A stretch of DNA of 64,000 bases from Nonomuraea purpurea (lineage in GTDB: Bacteria > Actinomycetota > Actinomycetes > Streptosporangiales > Streptosporangiaceae), in assembly GCF_042650645.1 (NCBI RefSeq), contig NZ_JBHSBI010000034.1, forward strand, positions 66,588 through 130,587. Reading direction: 5' to 3'. The notes beneath the pieces are model-generated. The model was not told the origin of the DNA, did not search any database, and worked only from the letters and a program-made list of their open reading frames with translations. Within the stretch, counting starts at the first letter, position 1, and every line of letters starts with the position of its first letter. Of the stretch, positions 24,521 to 32,487 are shown piece by piece. The translations under genes were made by a program, and so were the position numbers.

Positions 24521-25522
24521 TCATCGAATGGTGACGCGGTCTCCTAACGGCGCCTTGACCGGTGAGTTCTTCACGATGTAAGACGCCAGCGCGCCTCGGT
24601 CGTCCGGCCCGCCACGATAGACGGTGGTGCTTCCCTCCCATTTCGGGTAGCCCAGATCACCGGCCACCAGAACGTAGTTGGCCGCGACCTTGATCACCTG
24701 GTCGTCGGTCACCGGAACGCCGTTCAGCGTCATTTCGGTGACGGCCCCGCCCTCCAGCGTGTAGCGAAGCGAGGCCGAGGGCGTCAGCACCCAGCCCTTG
24801 GGGTTCGGAGCCGCCAGCACCTTCTTGAGCTGCGCGACGGTCACCGCGTTCACGTCCACGGCGAGCCCGGCCGGCTGGGTGTCCCACAGTTCCTGGTAGG
24901 TGACCGGCCCCGCGTTCAGGCCCGTGAAGAACCCGTGCCTGCCGACGAGTGCGGCTTCGGCGCCGGAGGCGGCCTGGACGGAGTCGAGGTAGGCGTCGGC
25001 GACCAGTTCGGCCAGCGGGCCGCCGCTGGAGGTCAGCGCGATGTCCTCGGCGGTCGCGCCGAACGTTTCCTCCCCGCCCGGCCAACCGCACTCGAAGTAG
25101 TAGAGAGTGTTGGACACCAGGCCGTCGGGCTGCTTGAGCTCGATCTGGACCGAGGTCTTGCCCGTCTCCCGGTCCCAGTCGAGCGTCTCCAGCACGGCGG
25201 TGAACGAGCCGCCGTGGTCGGCCGGCGCCTTGATGGCCTTCCACTCCTCGGTGCCGACGAGGCGATACTGGATGAGCCGCCTGTCGGCGGGAATCCCCTC
25301 GAAGGAACCGTGGATTTTGAAGGTCAGCGGGCACTTCGTGGCGGTGGTCCGCTCGAAGAAGATGGTGGCCTTCTGCACGGAGTTCTGGGCCGAATCACGC
25401 GTAGCGGAAACGGCCTGGTTCGGGACGGCGTGCGCCGCCGCCGGGACAAAGGCACCGGACGCCAGGACGACAACGCCCATCAGCCCTCCGATTCGGCGCC
25501 CAGTCCTGCTTGATAAGTCCAC
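24521..25522 (-). CDS. Secreted protein with a free-standing 5'-nucleotidase C-terminal domain
   Basis: A 333-residue exported protein with a signal peptide (about 1-33, cleavage after AHA). The middle holds a beta-rich region (about 45-145) with two Cys. From about 155 onward GPLAELVADAYLDSV, AALVGRHGFF, AGPVTYQELWDTQPAGLAVDVNAVTVAQLKKVL, LRYTLEGGAVTEMTLNGVPVTDDQVIKVAANYVLVAGDLGY follow the order of 5_nucleotid_C, the substrate-binding domain of UshA/CD73-type nucleotidases. The metallophosphatase domain that does the chemistry is absent, so it probably binds nucleotides or nucleosides without hydrolysing them. Confidence 0.7.
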   Translation of the reverse strand: MDLSSRTGRRIGGLMGVVVLASGAFVPAAAHAVPNQAVSATRDSAQNSVQKATIFFERTTATKCPLTFKIHGSFEGIPADRRLIQYRLVGTEEWKAIKAPADHGGSFTAVLETLDWDRETGKTSVQIELKQPDGLVSNTLYYFECGWPGGEETFGATAEDIALTSSGGPLAELVADAYLDSVQAASGAEAALVGRHGFFTGLNAGPVTYQELWDTQPAGLAVDVNAVTVAQLKKVLAAPNPKGWVLTPSASLRYTLEGGAVTEMTLNGVPVTDDQVIKVAANYVLVAGDLGYPKWEGSTTVYRGGPDDRGALASYIVKNSPVKAPLGDRVTIR

Positions 25523-25734
25523 GCTATTCCTCTCTGTAGATCCGCGACAGGAAACCTAGCCGGACCGACCGACAATCCCGCGGGCGGAAAACGCCGACGC
25601 TCGGGGATCTCTATTGCCGCATTGCCGGACGGGTGGTACTCCTTTTGGAGCAGGTTGATCATCAGCCGCCCGGGGAGTCGATCGTCGCCGTCCCACGCAG
25701 AGCTCCTGACCCCCGAGAAAGGTGGACCCCCCTC

Positions 25735-27948
25735 ATGAACCACCCACTGACCCGGCGTCGTGTCCTGGGCGGAGCAGCCGGGCTGGCCATCGGAACCGTC
25801 TCGGTGGGGCTGCCGCCCGCCACCGCACAGCCCTTACCCGATCTCGCCCGCTGGCACGAGCAGGCGGCACGCGTGACGATCACGCGTGATGACTGGGGCA
25901 TCCCGCACGTGGTGGGCAGGACCGACGCCGACGCGGTGTTCGGGATGATCTACGCCCAGGCCGAGGACGACTTCAACCGGATCGAGACCAACTACCTCGT
26001 CAGCCTGGGCCGCCTCGCCGAGGCCGAGGGCGAGAGCGCGATCTGGCAGGACCTGCGCCAGCGGCTGTTCGTCGATCCCGAGGGGCTGAAGCGTGATTAC
26101 GCCAAGAGCCCCGCCTGGTTGCGCAAGCTGATGGTGGCCTGGGCCGATGGACTGAACTTCTATCTCGCGACGCACCCCGGCGTGCGTCCGCGCGTGATCA
26201 CGCGGTTCGAGCCGTGGATGGCGCTGAGTTTCTCGGAAGGCAGCATCGGCGGCGACATCGAGCGGGTGCCGCTCACCCAGCTCGAGTCCTTCTACGGCGA
26301 ACGCAGGGTGCCGATGACCGACGCGGAGCGCGAGGTGCTGTTCAGCGAGCCCAGAGGCTCCAACGGCATGGCGATCGCGCCGAACCGCACACGCGACGGC
26401 CACGCGCTGCTGCTGATCAACCCGCACACCAGCTTCTTCTTCCGCTCCGAGCAGCATGTGACGAGCAGCGAAGGGCTCAACGCCTACGGCGCCGCCACCT
26501 GGGGGCAGTTCTTCATCTACCAGGGCTTCAACGCGAACGCGGGCTGGATGCACACCTCCAGCGGCGTCGACAACGTCGACGAGTTCGCAGAAACGATCGT
26601 CACCGGGGCCGACGGCCGCCGTTCCTACCGCTACGGCAACGCGCTGCGGCCGGTGAAGACGAAGACGATCACGCTGTCCTACCGCACCGCGGACGGCCGG
26701 CAGGCGCAGCGCGGCTTCACCACCTTCGCCACGCATCACGGCCCGATCGTCCGCGAGGCGGACGGCAAGTGGATCGCGTTCGCGCTGATGAACAAGCCCG
26801 TCGAGGCGCTGCAGCAGAGCTTCCTGCGCACCAAGGCGCGCGATTACGCGGGCTACCTGGATGTGGCGGGCTTCAAGGCCAACAGCTCGAACAACACGCT
26901 GTTCGCCGACTCGAAGGGCGAGATCGCCTTCCTGATGCCGCAGTTCATGCCGGTCCGCGACGATCGTTTCGACTATCGCAGGCCCGTCGACGGCAGCGAT
27001 CCTGCGACCGACTGGCGCGGGTCGCACAGCCTCAAGAGCCTGCCGCAGGCGGTGAATCCGAAGACCGGCTGGACGTTCAACACCAACAACTGGCCCTGGA
27101 CCGCCGCCGGCTCGGACAGCCCCAAGGCCGCCGATCATCCACGCTATTTCGACCAGGCCGGCGAGAACCCGCGCGGCCCGCAGGCGATCCGGATGCTGAC
27201 CTCGCGCGACGACTTCACCCCGCAGACGCTGATCGCGGCCGCCTTCGACCCCTACCTCACCGCCTTCGCCCGGCTCGTGCCGGGCCTCGTCACGGCGTGG
27301 GACAAGTTGCCCGAGGACGACCAGCAAAAGGCGCGGCTCGCCGGCCCGATCGGCCTGCTGCGCGACTGGGACCACCGCTGGGGCGCGGACTCGACCGCGA
27401 CGTCGCTGGCCGTGTTCTGGGGCGAGGCGCTCTGGGCGGTCTGCGCCCAGAGCGCGAGGGACGCGGGCCTGTCGGTGTGGGACTACATGGCCGAGCGCGC
27501 CACCGACGCGCAGCGGCTCACGGCGCTCGGCGAAGCGGTGGACCGGCTGAGGCAGGACTTCGGCGGCTGGCAGGTGCCCTGGCGGGAGATCAACCGCTTC
27601 CAGCGCAACGACGGTGCGATCGTCCAGAAGTTCGACGACGCCAAGCCGAGCATCCCGGTGCCTTTCACCTCCGCGCAGTGGGGCTCCCTCGCCTCGTTCG
27701 GGGCGAGGCGCTACCCGGGAACCAAGCGTTATTACGGCACCAGCGGCAACAGCTTCGTGGCGGTCGTGGAGTTCGGGCCGAAGGTGCGCGCCTGGGCGGT
27801 GACGGCGGGCGGCGCGAGCGGGCATCCCGACTCTCCGCACTTCAACGACCAGGCAGAACGCTACGCCAACGGCGACCTGCGGCCCGTCTACTTCTATCCC
27901 GACGAGCTCAAGGGCCACGTCGAGCGCAGTTACCGGCCAGGCAGATGA
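25735..27948 (+). CDS. Penicillin acylase-family Ntn-hydrolase, Tat-exported
   Basis: A 737-residue precursor. The N-terminus MNHPLTRRRVLGGAAGLAIG carries a twin-arginine signal, so it is exported folded. The alpha-chain part includes RDDWGIPHVVGRTDADAVFGMIYAQAEDDFNR. The beta chain probably starts at S209 in EPRGSNGMAIAP, the nucleophile exposed by self-cleavage. SNNTLFADSKGEIAFLMPQ and a conserved C-terminal NSFVAVVEFG follow. Relatives hydrolyse beta-lactam side chains, N-acyl-homoserine lactones or acyl-peptides; the substrate here is open. The ATG at 25735 is used because the longer frame places 34 odd residues before the Tat motif. Its last 19 bases overlap the 3' end of cvnD on the other strand. 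Confidence 0.88.
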   Translation: MNHPLTRRRVLGGAAGLAIGTVSVGLPPATAQPLPDLARWHEQAARVTITRDDWGIPHVVGRTDADAVFGMIYAQAEDDFNRIETNYLVSLGRLAEAEGESAIWQDLRQRLFVDPEGLKRDYAKSPAWLRKLMVAWADGLNFYLATHPGVRPRVITRFEPWMALSFSEGSIGGDIERVPLTQLESFYGERRVPMTDAEREVLFSEPRGSNGMAIAPNRTRDGHALLLINPHTSFFFRSEQHVTSSEGLNAYGAATWGQFFIYQGFNANAGWMHTSSGVDNVDEFAETIVTGADGRRSYRYGNALRPVKTKTITLSYRTADGRQAQRGFTTFATHHGPIVREADGKWIAFALMNKPVEALQQSFLRTKARDYAGYLDVAGFKANSSNNTLFADSKGEIAFLMPQFMPVRDDRFDYRRPVDGSDPATDWRGSHSLKSLPQAVNPKTGWTFNTNNWPWTAAGSDSPKAADHPRYFDQAGENPRGPQAIRMLTSRDDFTPQTLIAAAFDPYLTAFARLVPGLVTAWDKLPEDDQQKARLAGPIGLLRDWDHRWGADSTATSLAVFWGEALWAVCAQSARDAGLSVWDYMAERATDAQRLTALGEAVDRLRQDFGGWQVPWREINRFQRNDGAIVQKFDDAKPSIPVPFTSAQWGSLASFGARRYPGTKRYYGTSGNSFVAVVEFGPKVRAWAVTAGGASGHPDSPHFNDQAERYANGDLRPVYFYPDELKGHVERSYRPGR

Positions 27949-28523
27949 GCATCGTGGGACTGGGCGGCCATCAGGTGGTCGATGAGCGCGAGCAGCACAT
28001 CGCGTCCCGCCTGACGGTCGCGGGCGTCACAGAGCATCAACGGCACCTGCGGATCGAGATCGAGCGCCTTGCGGATCTCCTCTTCCGTCCGGTCCCTGAC
28101 GCCGTGGAAGCAGTTGACGCCGACGACGAAGGGGATGCCGCGGCTCTCGAAGAAGTCGATCGAGGCGAAGCTCACGTCCAGCCTGCGGGTGTCGACCAGG
28201 ACGACCGCGCCCATCGCCCCGTTGACCAGGTCGTTCCACATGAACCAGAAACGTTCCTGCCCGGGGGTGCCGAACAGGTAGAGCACCAGTTCGGCGCTGA
28301 TGGTGATGCGGCCGAAGTCCAGCGCGACGGTGGTGGTGGACTTGCCGCCCACTCCGTCGAGGTCGTCGACGCCGACGCTGGCGTGGGTCAGGTACTCCTC
28401 CGTACGCAGGGGGGCGACCTCGCTCACCGCGCCGACCAGGGTCGTCTTCCCGACGCCGAAACCACCGGCGATGAGGATCTTCACTGCCAGGGGAGCGGCT
28501 TGGTCAGAGTTTGCGTAAGCCAT
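27930..28523 (-). CDS. CvnD-like conservon GTPase
   Basis: A 197-residue small GTPase of the MglA/Ras-like family. G1 is GGFGVGKTTLVGAVSE, G3 is LFGTPGQERFWFMW, and G4 is replaced by GVNCFHG. It is the last gene of a four-gene conservon (sensor kinase-like, Roadblock, DUF742, GTPase), a signalling complex at the membrane that in Streptomyces controls development and antibiotic production. Its first codons overlap the DUF742 gene by 20 bases. Confidence 0.9.
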   Translation of the reverse strand: MAYANSDQAAPLAVKILIAGGFGVGKTTLVGAVSEVAPLRTEEYLTHASVGVDDLDGVGGKSTTTVALDFGRITISAELVLYLFGTPGQERFWFMWNDLVNGAMGAVVLVDTRRLDVSFASIDFFESRGIPFVVGVNCFHGVRDRTEEEIRKALDLDPQVPLMLCDARDRQAGRDVLLALIDHLMAAQSHDAHLPGR

Positions 28524-28902
28524 CCCTCACCGCCTCAAGGATTGCCATGTCGGGCATGCCGCCCGCCTTCGCGAAAGCCAGCGGCGGCCGGGCCCGTACC
28601 TGGCCGGCCTCGACCAGATCGCCGATGAGGATCTTGGTCACGGACACCGGGAGGTTCAGCGCGGCGGCGACCTCGGCCACTGCCAGAGGCCGCTCGCACA
28701 GAGCGAGGACGGCACGGTGCTCCGGCTGCATCCTTCTCATGCCGCGCCCGGCCTCAGAAGAGACCTCGGAAATCGCCGTCACCAGGGTGATCAGCGTGAG
28801 GTCGTCCCGCTCGGAGGTGGTTCGTCCGCCGGTGATCGTGTAGGGACGGACAAGCGGCTCGTCGGCGTCATCGTCGTCGAAGCCGTCCGTCCAGTGTTTC
28901 AT
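28504..28902 (-). CDS. CvnC-like DUF742 protein
   Basis: A 132-residue protein starting MKHWTDGFDDDDADEPLVRPYTITGGRT. The PLVRPYxxTGGRT opening and the winged-helix-like LALCERPLAVAEVAAALNLPVSVTKILIGDLVEAG are the DUF742 signature. In conservons this acts as adaptor between the sensor and the GTPase. The ATG overlaps the Roadblock gene stop by four bases. Confidence 0.9.
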   Translation of the reverse strand: MKHWTDGFDDDDADEPLVRPYTITGGRTTSERDDLTLITLVTAISEVSSEAGRGMRRMQPEHRAVLALCERPLAVAEVAAALNLPVSVTKILIGDLVEAGQVRARPPLAFAKAGGMPDMAILEAVRDGLRKL

Positions 28903-29333
28903 CCGTGTCTCCCCACGTCCTCGGTCTGCGGGGTACGCGAGCCGGTCCCGAGCTTCAGGCCGACCTGCTGGATCAGGGTGTGCATCGCCTCGGTCATCAG
29001 CTCGGCGTCGACCTCCTGGGAGGCGACCACGGCCAGATGCGTGCCGCGGCCCGCCGCCGTGATGAACAACCACAGCTCGGCCATCTCGATGATGACCTGG
29101 TGGACCAGTCCGCCGCTGAAGAGCTGCCCGACCCCGCGGGCCAGGCTCTGCTGGCCGGTGGCGATCGCGGCCAGACGTTCGGCATCAGCGCGTTCGATGC
29201 TCCTGGACCGGCTGATCACCAGGCCGTCGTCGGACAGCACGATGGCGTGCCGGGTGCCCGCGACCTGGTCGACCAGGCCGTCCAGGAGCCAGTCCAGGTC
29301 GGTGTTGGTGGCGGTGGTTCGCTGCGTCATCAT
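28899..29333 (-). CDS. CvnB-like Roadblock/LC7 protein
   Basis: A 144-residue Roadblock/LC7 protein: LDWLLDGLVDQVAGTRHAIVLSDDGLVISRS opens the fold, followed by ERLAAIATGQQSLARGVGQLF and a C-terminal strand-helix unit. In MglB-like fashion it is expected to regulate the partner GTPase. It overlaps both its neighbours by four bases in the conservon. Confidence 0.9.
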   Translation of the reverse strand: MMTQRTTATNTDLDWLLDGLVDQVAGTRHAIVLSDDGLVISRSRSIERADAERLAAIATGQQSLARGVGQLFSGGLVHQVIIEMAELWLFITAAGRGTHLAVVASQEVDAELMTEAMHTLIQQVGLKLGTGSRTPQTEDVGRHG

Positions 29334-31777
29334 CGATCTTCCGTGGTAGGGGAGCCGGGCTCGGGGGATGCGTCCGGCCGGGGCTGCGAGGCGTCGTCAC
29401 CGGTCCTGCGTTTGCGGGACTGCCGCTGGAACGCGCCGATCACCGCACTCGATCGGCCTGGCTGGTCGCGTACGGCCCATGTCTCCCGTTCGATCTGTTC
29501 ATCCCTGTCTGCCGGGACTTTGAGCTCGGTGACCAGGCTGGCCTGGCGCACCCGCTGCGGCAGCGGCCGGCGGTCGGACGACCTGGGCGTATCGTCCGAG
29601 GGCGCGCTGTTTCGCGGAGCTTTGTCCCCAGCAGATGATGTCACGGATGCCATCGCGCGTCCCCTTGACCGAGCCGGCAACTGCGCGTCCCGGGGGCCGG
29701 TGGCGACCTCCTCGGGTACGGCCTGGGGACGCTCCACCACCACCGCCTCCGGGAGCAGCACGATGACCCGGGTGCCGCCGAAGGCCGACGGCCGCAGCTC
29801 CACCTGCAGGCCCAGGCCCGCGGAGAGCCGGGCGACCACGTACAGGCCGAGCCGCACGTCGTCGGCGTGGGTCATCACGTCGAGCCGGGGCGGCGACTTC
29901 ATCAGGGCGTTGGCGGCCGCGTACTGCCCGGACTCCATGCCCAGGCCGCGGTCCTCGATCTCCACGGCGACGCCCCGGCTGACCGGTGCGGCCCGCACCT
30001 CGACGGGGGTCAGCGGCTTGGAGAAGGTGGTGGCGTTCTCCATCAGCTCCGCCAGGACGTGGACCAGCGGTCCCACGGCACGTTCCGCCACCCACGGCTC
30101 GCCCTCGACGTCGATCACGATCCGCCGGTAGTCCTGCACCTCGCCCTGCGCGGCGCGCAGCACGTCGAGCAGTTTCACGGGCTTGCGCCAGCGGCGCTGC
30201 GGCTGCCCGCCGCCGAGGATCACCAGGTTCTCCTCGTAGCGGCGCAGCCGGGCGGTCAGATGGTCCAGGTCGAACAGGCCCTCCAGCACCTCGGGGTCCT
30301 CGTGCTTGCGCTCCAGCTCGTCGAGCTTCTTCAACTGCAGGCCGATGAGAATCTGCGTACGGCGGGCGATGCGCTGGAGCATGCGCTGGAAGCCGCGATG
30401 CTGTTCCGCCTGCCGCACGGCGGTGTGGACGGCGCTGCGGCTGGCCAGGTTGAGTGCCTGCCCGAGCTCGCCGAGCTCGTCGGGGGTGGGCTCGACCAGG
30501 TGCACCTCCGCGTCCACGTCGACGTCTTCGCCGCGCTCCAGCCGGGCGACCACCTTGGGCAGCCGCTCCTGGAGTTCCTGGGCCTCCTCGCGCAGGTGGA
30601 GGATGCGCCGGCGGAGAATGGAGGTGAGACGCCAGCTCGTGAAGATCACCAGGCCCAGGGCGAGCAGACCCACGCTGGTGACGCTGACGAAGATGACGAA
30701 GAGCATGTCGGCGTGGCCGTAGCCGATCTTGCTGACGTTCTCGAGCCGGAGGCGGAGCAGCTCCCGCACCTGCGCGGTGACCGTCTCCACCGAGGAGCGC
30801 CACTTGGCGCTGTCCCCGCGCAGTATCACCTGGTTGCTCCCCAAGGCGACCAACCGCTCTTCCAGCGCGTTCACACTCCGCCAGGCGTCGCTGGTCATCA
30901 GCGTCCTGTACCGGGTCTCGTCACCGGTGAGACTGGGGATCACCCGGGATCGCAGCAGGTGCTTCCTGGTGCCGATCGCGTCGATGACCAGGCCGTACTC
31001 GTCCCTCGTCAGGCGCCCCTTCATCCAGCCGCGGGCCAGGACGGCGTCCTCGCGGCCGATCAGGTCGATGACCCAGTAGAGGTCGACCAGCGTCTGCGAC
31101 TTGCTGTTCACATCGCCCTCATCGGTGTTGCTGAGGACGGTCAACACGCCGAGGTTCGACTCGATGACCCCGGTGTAGAAGTCGAACGCCTTCTGCGTGC
31201 CGGACAAACCCGCGTCCACCGCGCGGCGCTGCTCGTCGAGGAGGCCGAGCCGGCGTTCGGTCTCGACGATGGCGTCGGTGAGCCCCTCCTGCCCGTCGGC
31301 GGCGTCCACGCCTGTCAGGGGACGGAAGGCGTTCACGGCCTGGTCGGTCACCGCGCGCTGCTCGGCCAGCTTGTCACGGAAGGCGGCGCTACGCGGGCTG
31401 GCCTGCCTCTCCGCGGTGAGCCGTCGCTCCTGGTCAAGGCTGAAGAACAAGTCCGCTGCCGGCCCGCCGACGGTGTCGGTGGCCAGATCCATCTGGGCCT
31501 TCTCCTCCCGCCACTGGCTGGAAAGCTGGAACATGCCAGAAGCCAGCAGCGGGGTGAAGGTCAGGCTCGGCACGAACACGACGATGAGCAGCACGGTACG
31601 CAACGGCAACCGCCGCATACCGGCCAGCCGCCGCGCCCCGTCCCGCACCGGCCCGCCGCCCACCGTCTTCGTTCGCCGACGCCCGACCAGCCTGCCCAAT
31701 CCAGCCACGTGCAGGACACTCTCCTCACCAATCGGTGCATCTACCCATGTAGGCGATTGGTGCCTGATAGTAGCCAT
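29330..31777 (-). CDS. CvnA-like sensor with nitrate/nitrite-sensing-type domain
   Basis: Up to 815 residues. A helix (LPLRTVLLIVVFVPSLTFTPLL) precedes a large extracytoplasmic helical sensor resembling the NIT (nitrate/nitrite-sensing) domain. A second helix near 375-395 is followed by a coiled-coil/HAMP-like stretch and a degenerate HATPase domain (LAELMENATTFSKPLTPVEVRA, VRLGLYVVARLSAGLGLQVELRPSAFGGTRVIVLLPE). The conservative H-box is lacking, as in other CvnA proteins. A basic Pro-rich tail ends it. A later start (MRRLPLRTVLL, about 31618) is plausible. It heads the cvnABCD operon. Confidence 0.88.
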   Translation of the reverse strand: MATIRHQSPTWVDAPIGEESVLHVAGLGRLVGRRRTKTVGGGPVRDGARRLAGMRRLPLRTVLLIVVFVPSLTFTPLLASGMFQLSSQWREEKAQMDLATDTVGGPAADLFFSLDQERRLTAERQASPRSAAFRDKLAEQRAVTDQAVNAFRPLTGVDAADGQEGLTDAIVETERRLGLLDEQRRAVDAGLSGTQKAFDFYTGVIESNLGVLTVLSNTDEGDVNSKSQTLVDLYWVIDLIGREDAVLARGWMKGRLTRDEYGLVIDAIGTRKHLLRSRVIPSLTGDETRYRTLMTSDAWRSVNALEERLVALGSNQVILRGDSAKWRSSVETVTAQVRELLRLRLENVSKIGYGHADMLFVIFVSVTSVGLLALGLVIFTSWRLTSILRRRILHLREEAQELQERLPKVVARLERGEDVDVDAEVHLVEPTPDELGELGQALNLASRSAVHTAVRQAEQHRGFQRMLQRIARRTQILIGLQLKKLDELERKHEDPEVLEGLFDLDHLTARLRRYEENLVILGGGQPQRRWRKPVKLLDVLRAAQGEVQDYRRIVIDVEGEPWVAERAVGPLVHVLAELMENATTFSKPLTPVEVRAAPVSRGVAVEIEDRGLGMESGQYAAANALMKSPPRLDVMTHADDVRLGLYVVARLSAGLGLQVELRPSAFGGTRVIVLLPEAVVVERPQAVPEEVATGPRDAQLPARSRGRAMASVTSSAGDKAPRNSAPSDDTPRSSDRRPLPQRVRQASLVTELKVPADRDEQIERETWAVRDQPGRSSAVIGAFQRQSRKRRTGDDASQPRPDASPEPGSPTTEDR

Positions 31778-31878
31778 ACGGCAGTTGAGCCGAAACCCCC
31801 GGCCTCACCCGCCTGACCGGGCAAAGCTTCGCGCGTGGGATCGGGCCCGCATGCGATCATCTCACCGGACGTACTGTC

Positions 31879-32412
31879 CTAATCGCGGGGATCCACGTTC
31901 CACGTGGCCGGCAGGTCGCTCCCGCAGAAGACGCAGACGTAGTCGTCCTCCCGCACGATGCCGGCCTCTTGACAGGTGGTGCAACGCCGGAAGACCACCT
32001 GTTGCGTGAAGCCGGACGGATGGTCCAGACCCACCTGCCCCAAAGCCTCAGCGACCGCCGGCCATGACGTGGTGTCCGGACAGTACCCGGTGGAGTGGTT
32101 GCTCACCTCACGGACCTCCCACCCACCACCCACACGGCCGAACGAGATCTCGCCCGCGCTCAGAACGAGACCGCCGCCCGCGCATGCGACATGCTCACTC
32201 CGGCGCGGAGCCAGCCGCAACACACCATCCGTGTCCACCACGAAGGTGAACGGCTCAGCCAACTCCTCCGCCGGTCGCTCGGCCATCCACCCGTCGAGGT
32301 CGGCCCTCGAACGGATCGACTGGCCCTTGCCGTCAGGCTGGACCGCCGCCTTCACCTCGGCCGGTCCGACGTATCGATAGCTGCGCACCCGATCGGTCAC
32401 GCCGGCCACCAT
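31879..32412 (-). CDS. Hypothetical protein with C-terminal zinc ribbon
   Basis: A 177-residue soluble protein. The N-terminal two thirds contain a beta-rich region (EPFTFVVDTDGVLRLAPRRSEHVACAGG, GGWEVREVSNHSTGYCPD). The end carries two CxxC knuckles, FRRCTTCQEAG and YVCVFCGSDLP, a clear zinc ribbon. Similar proteins occur singly in actinomycetes without known role. It precedes the conservon but is separated by about 100 bases. Confidence 0.65.
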   Translation of the reverse strand: MVAGVTDRVRSYRYVGPAEVKAAVQPDGKGQSIRSRADLDGWMAERPAEELAEPFTFVVDTDGVLRLAPRRSEHVACAGGGLVLSAGEISFGRVGGGWEVREVSNHSTGYCPDTTSWPAVAEALGQVGLDHPSGFTQQVVFRRCTTCQEAGIVREDDYVCVFCGSDLPATWNVDPRD

Positions 32413-32487
32413 AGACGACCGTGTGCGTCGAAGGCGCTCGCCCCGGCCGGCGGGGGCCGGGCCGGGGCGAGCGTAGGGGTCAGCTGG

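Noticed and set aside
25834..27918. 694-residue minus-strand frame opposite the acylase
   Set aside because: Shadow of a well-supported Tat-exported Ntn-hydrolase.
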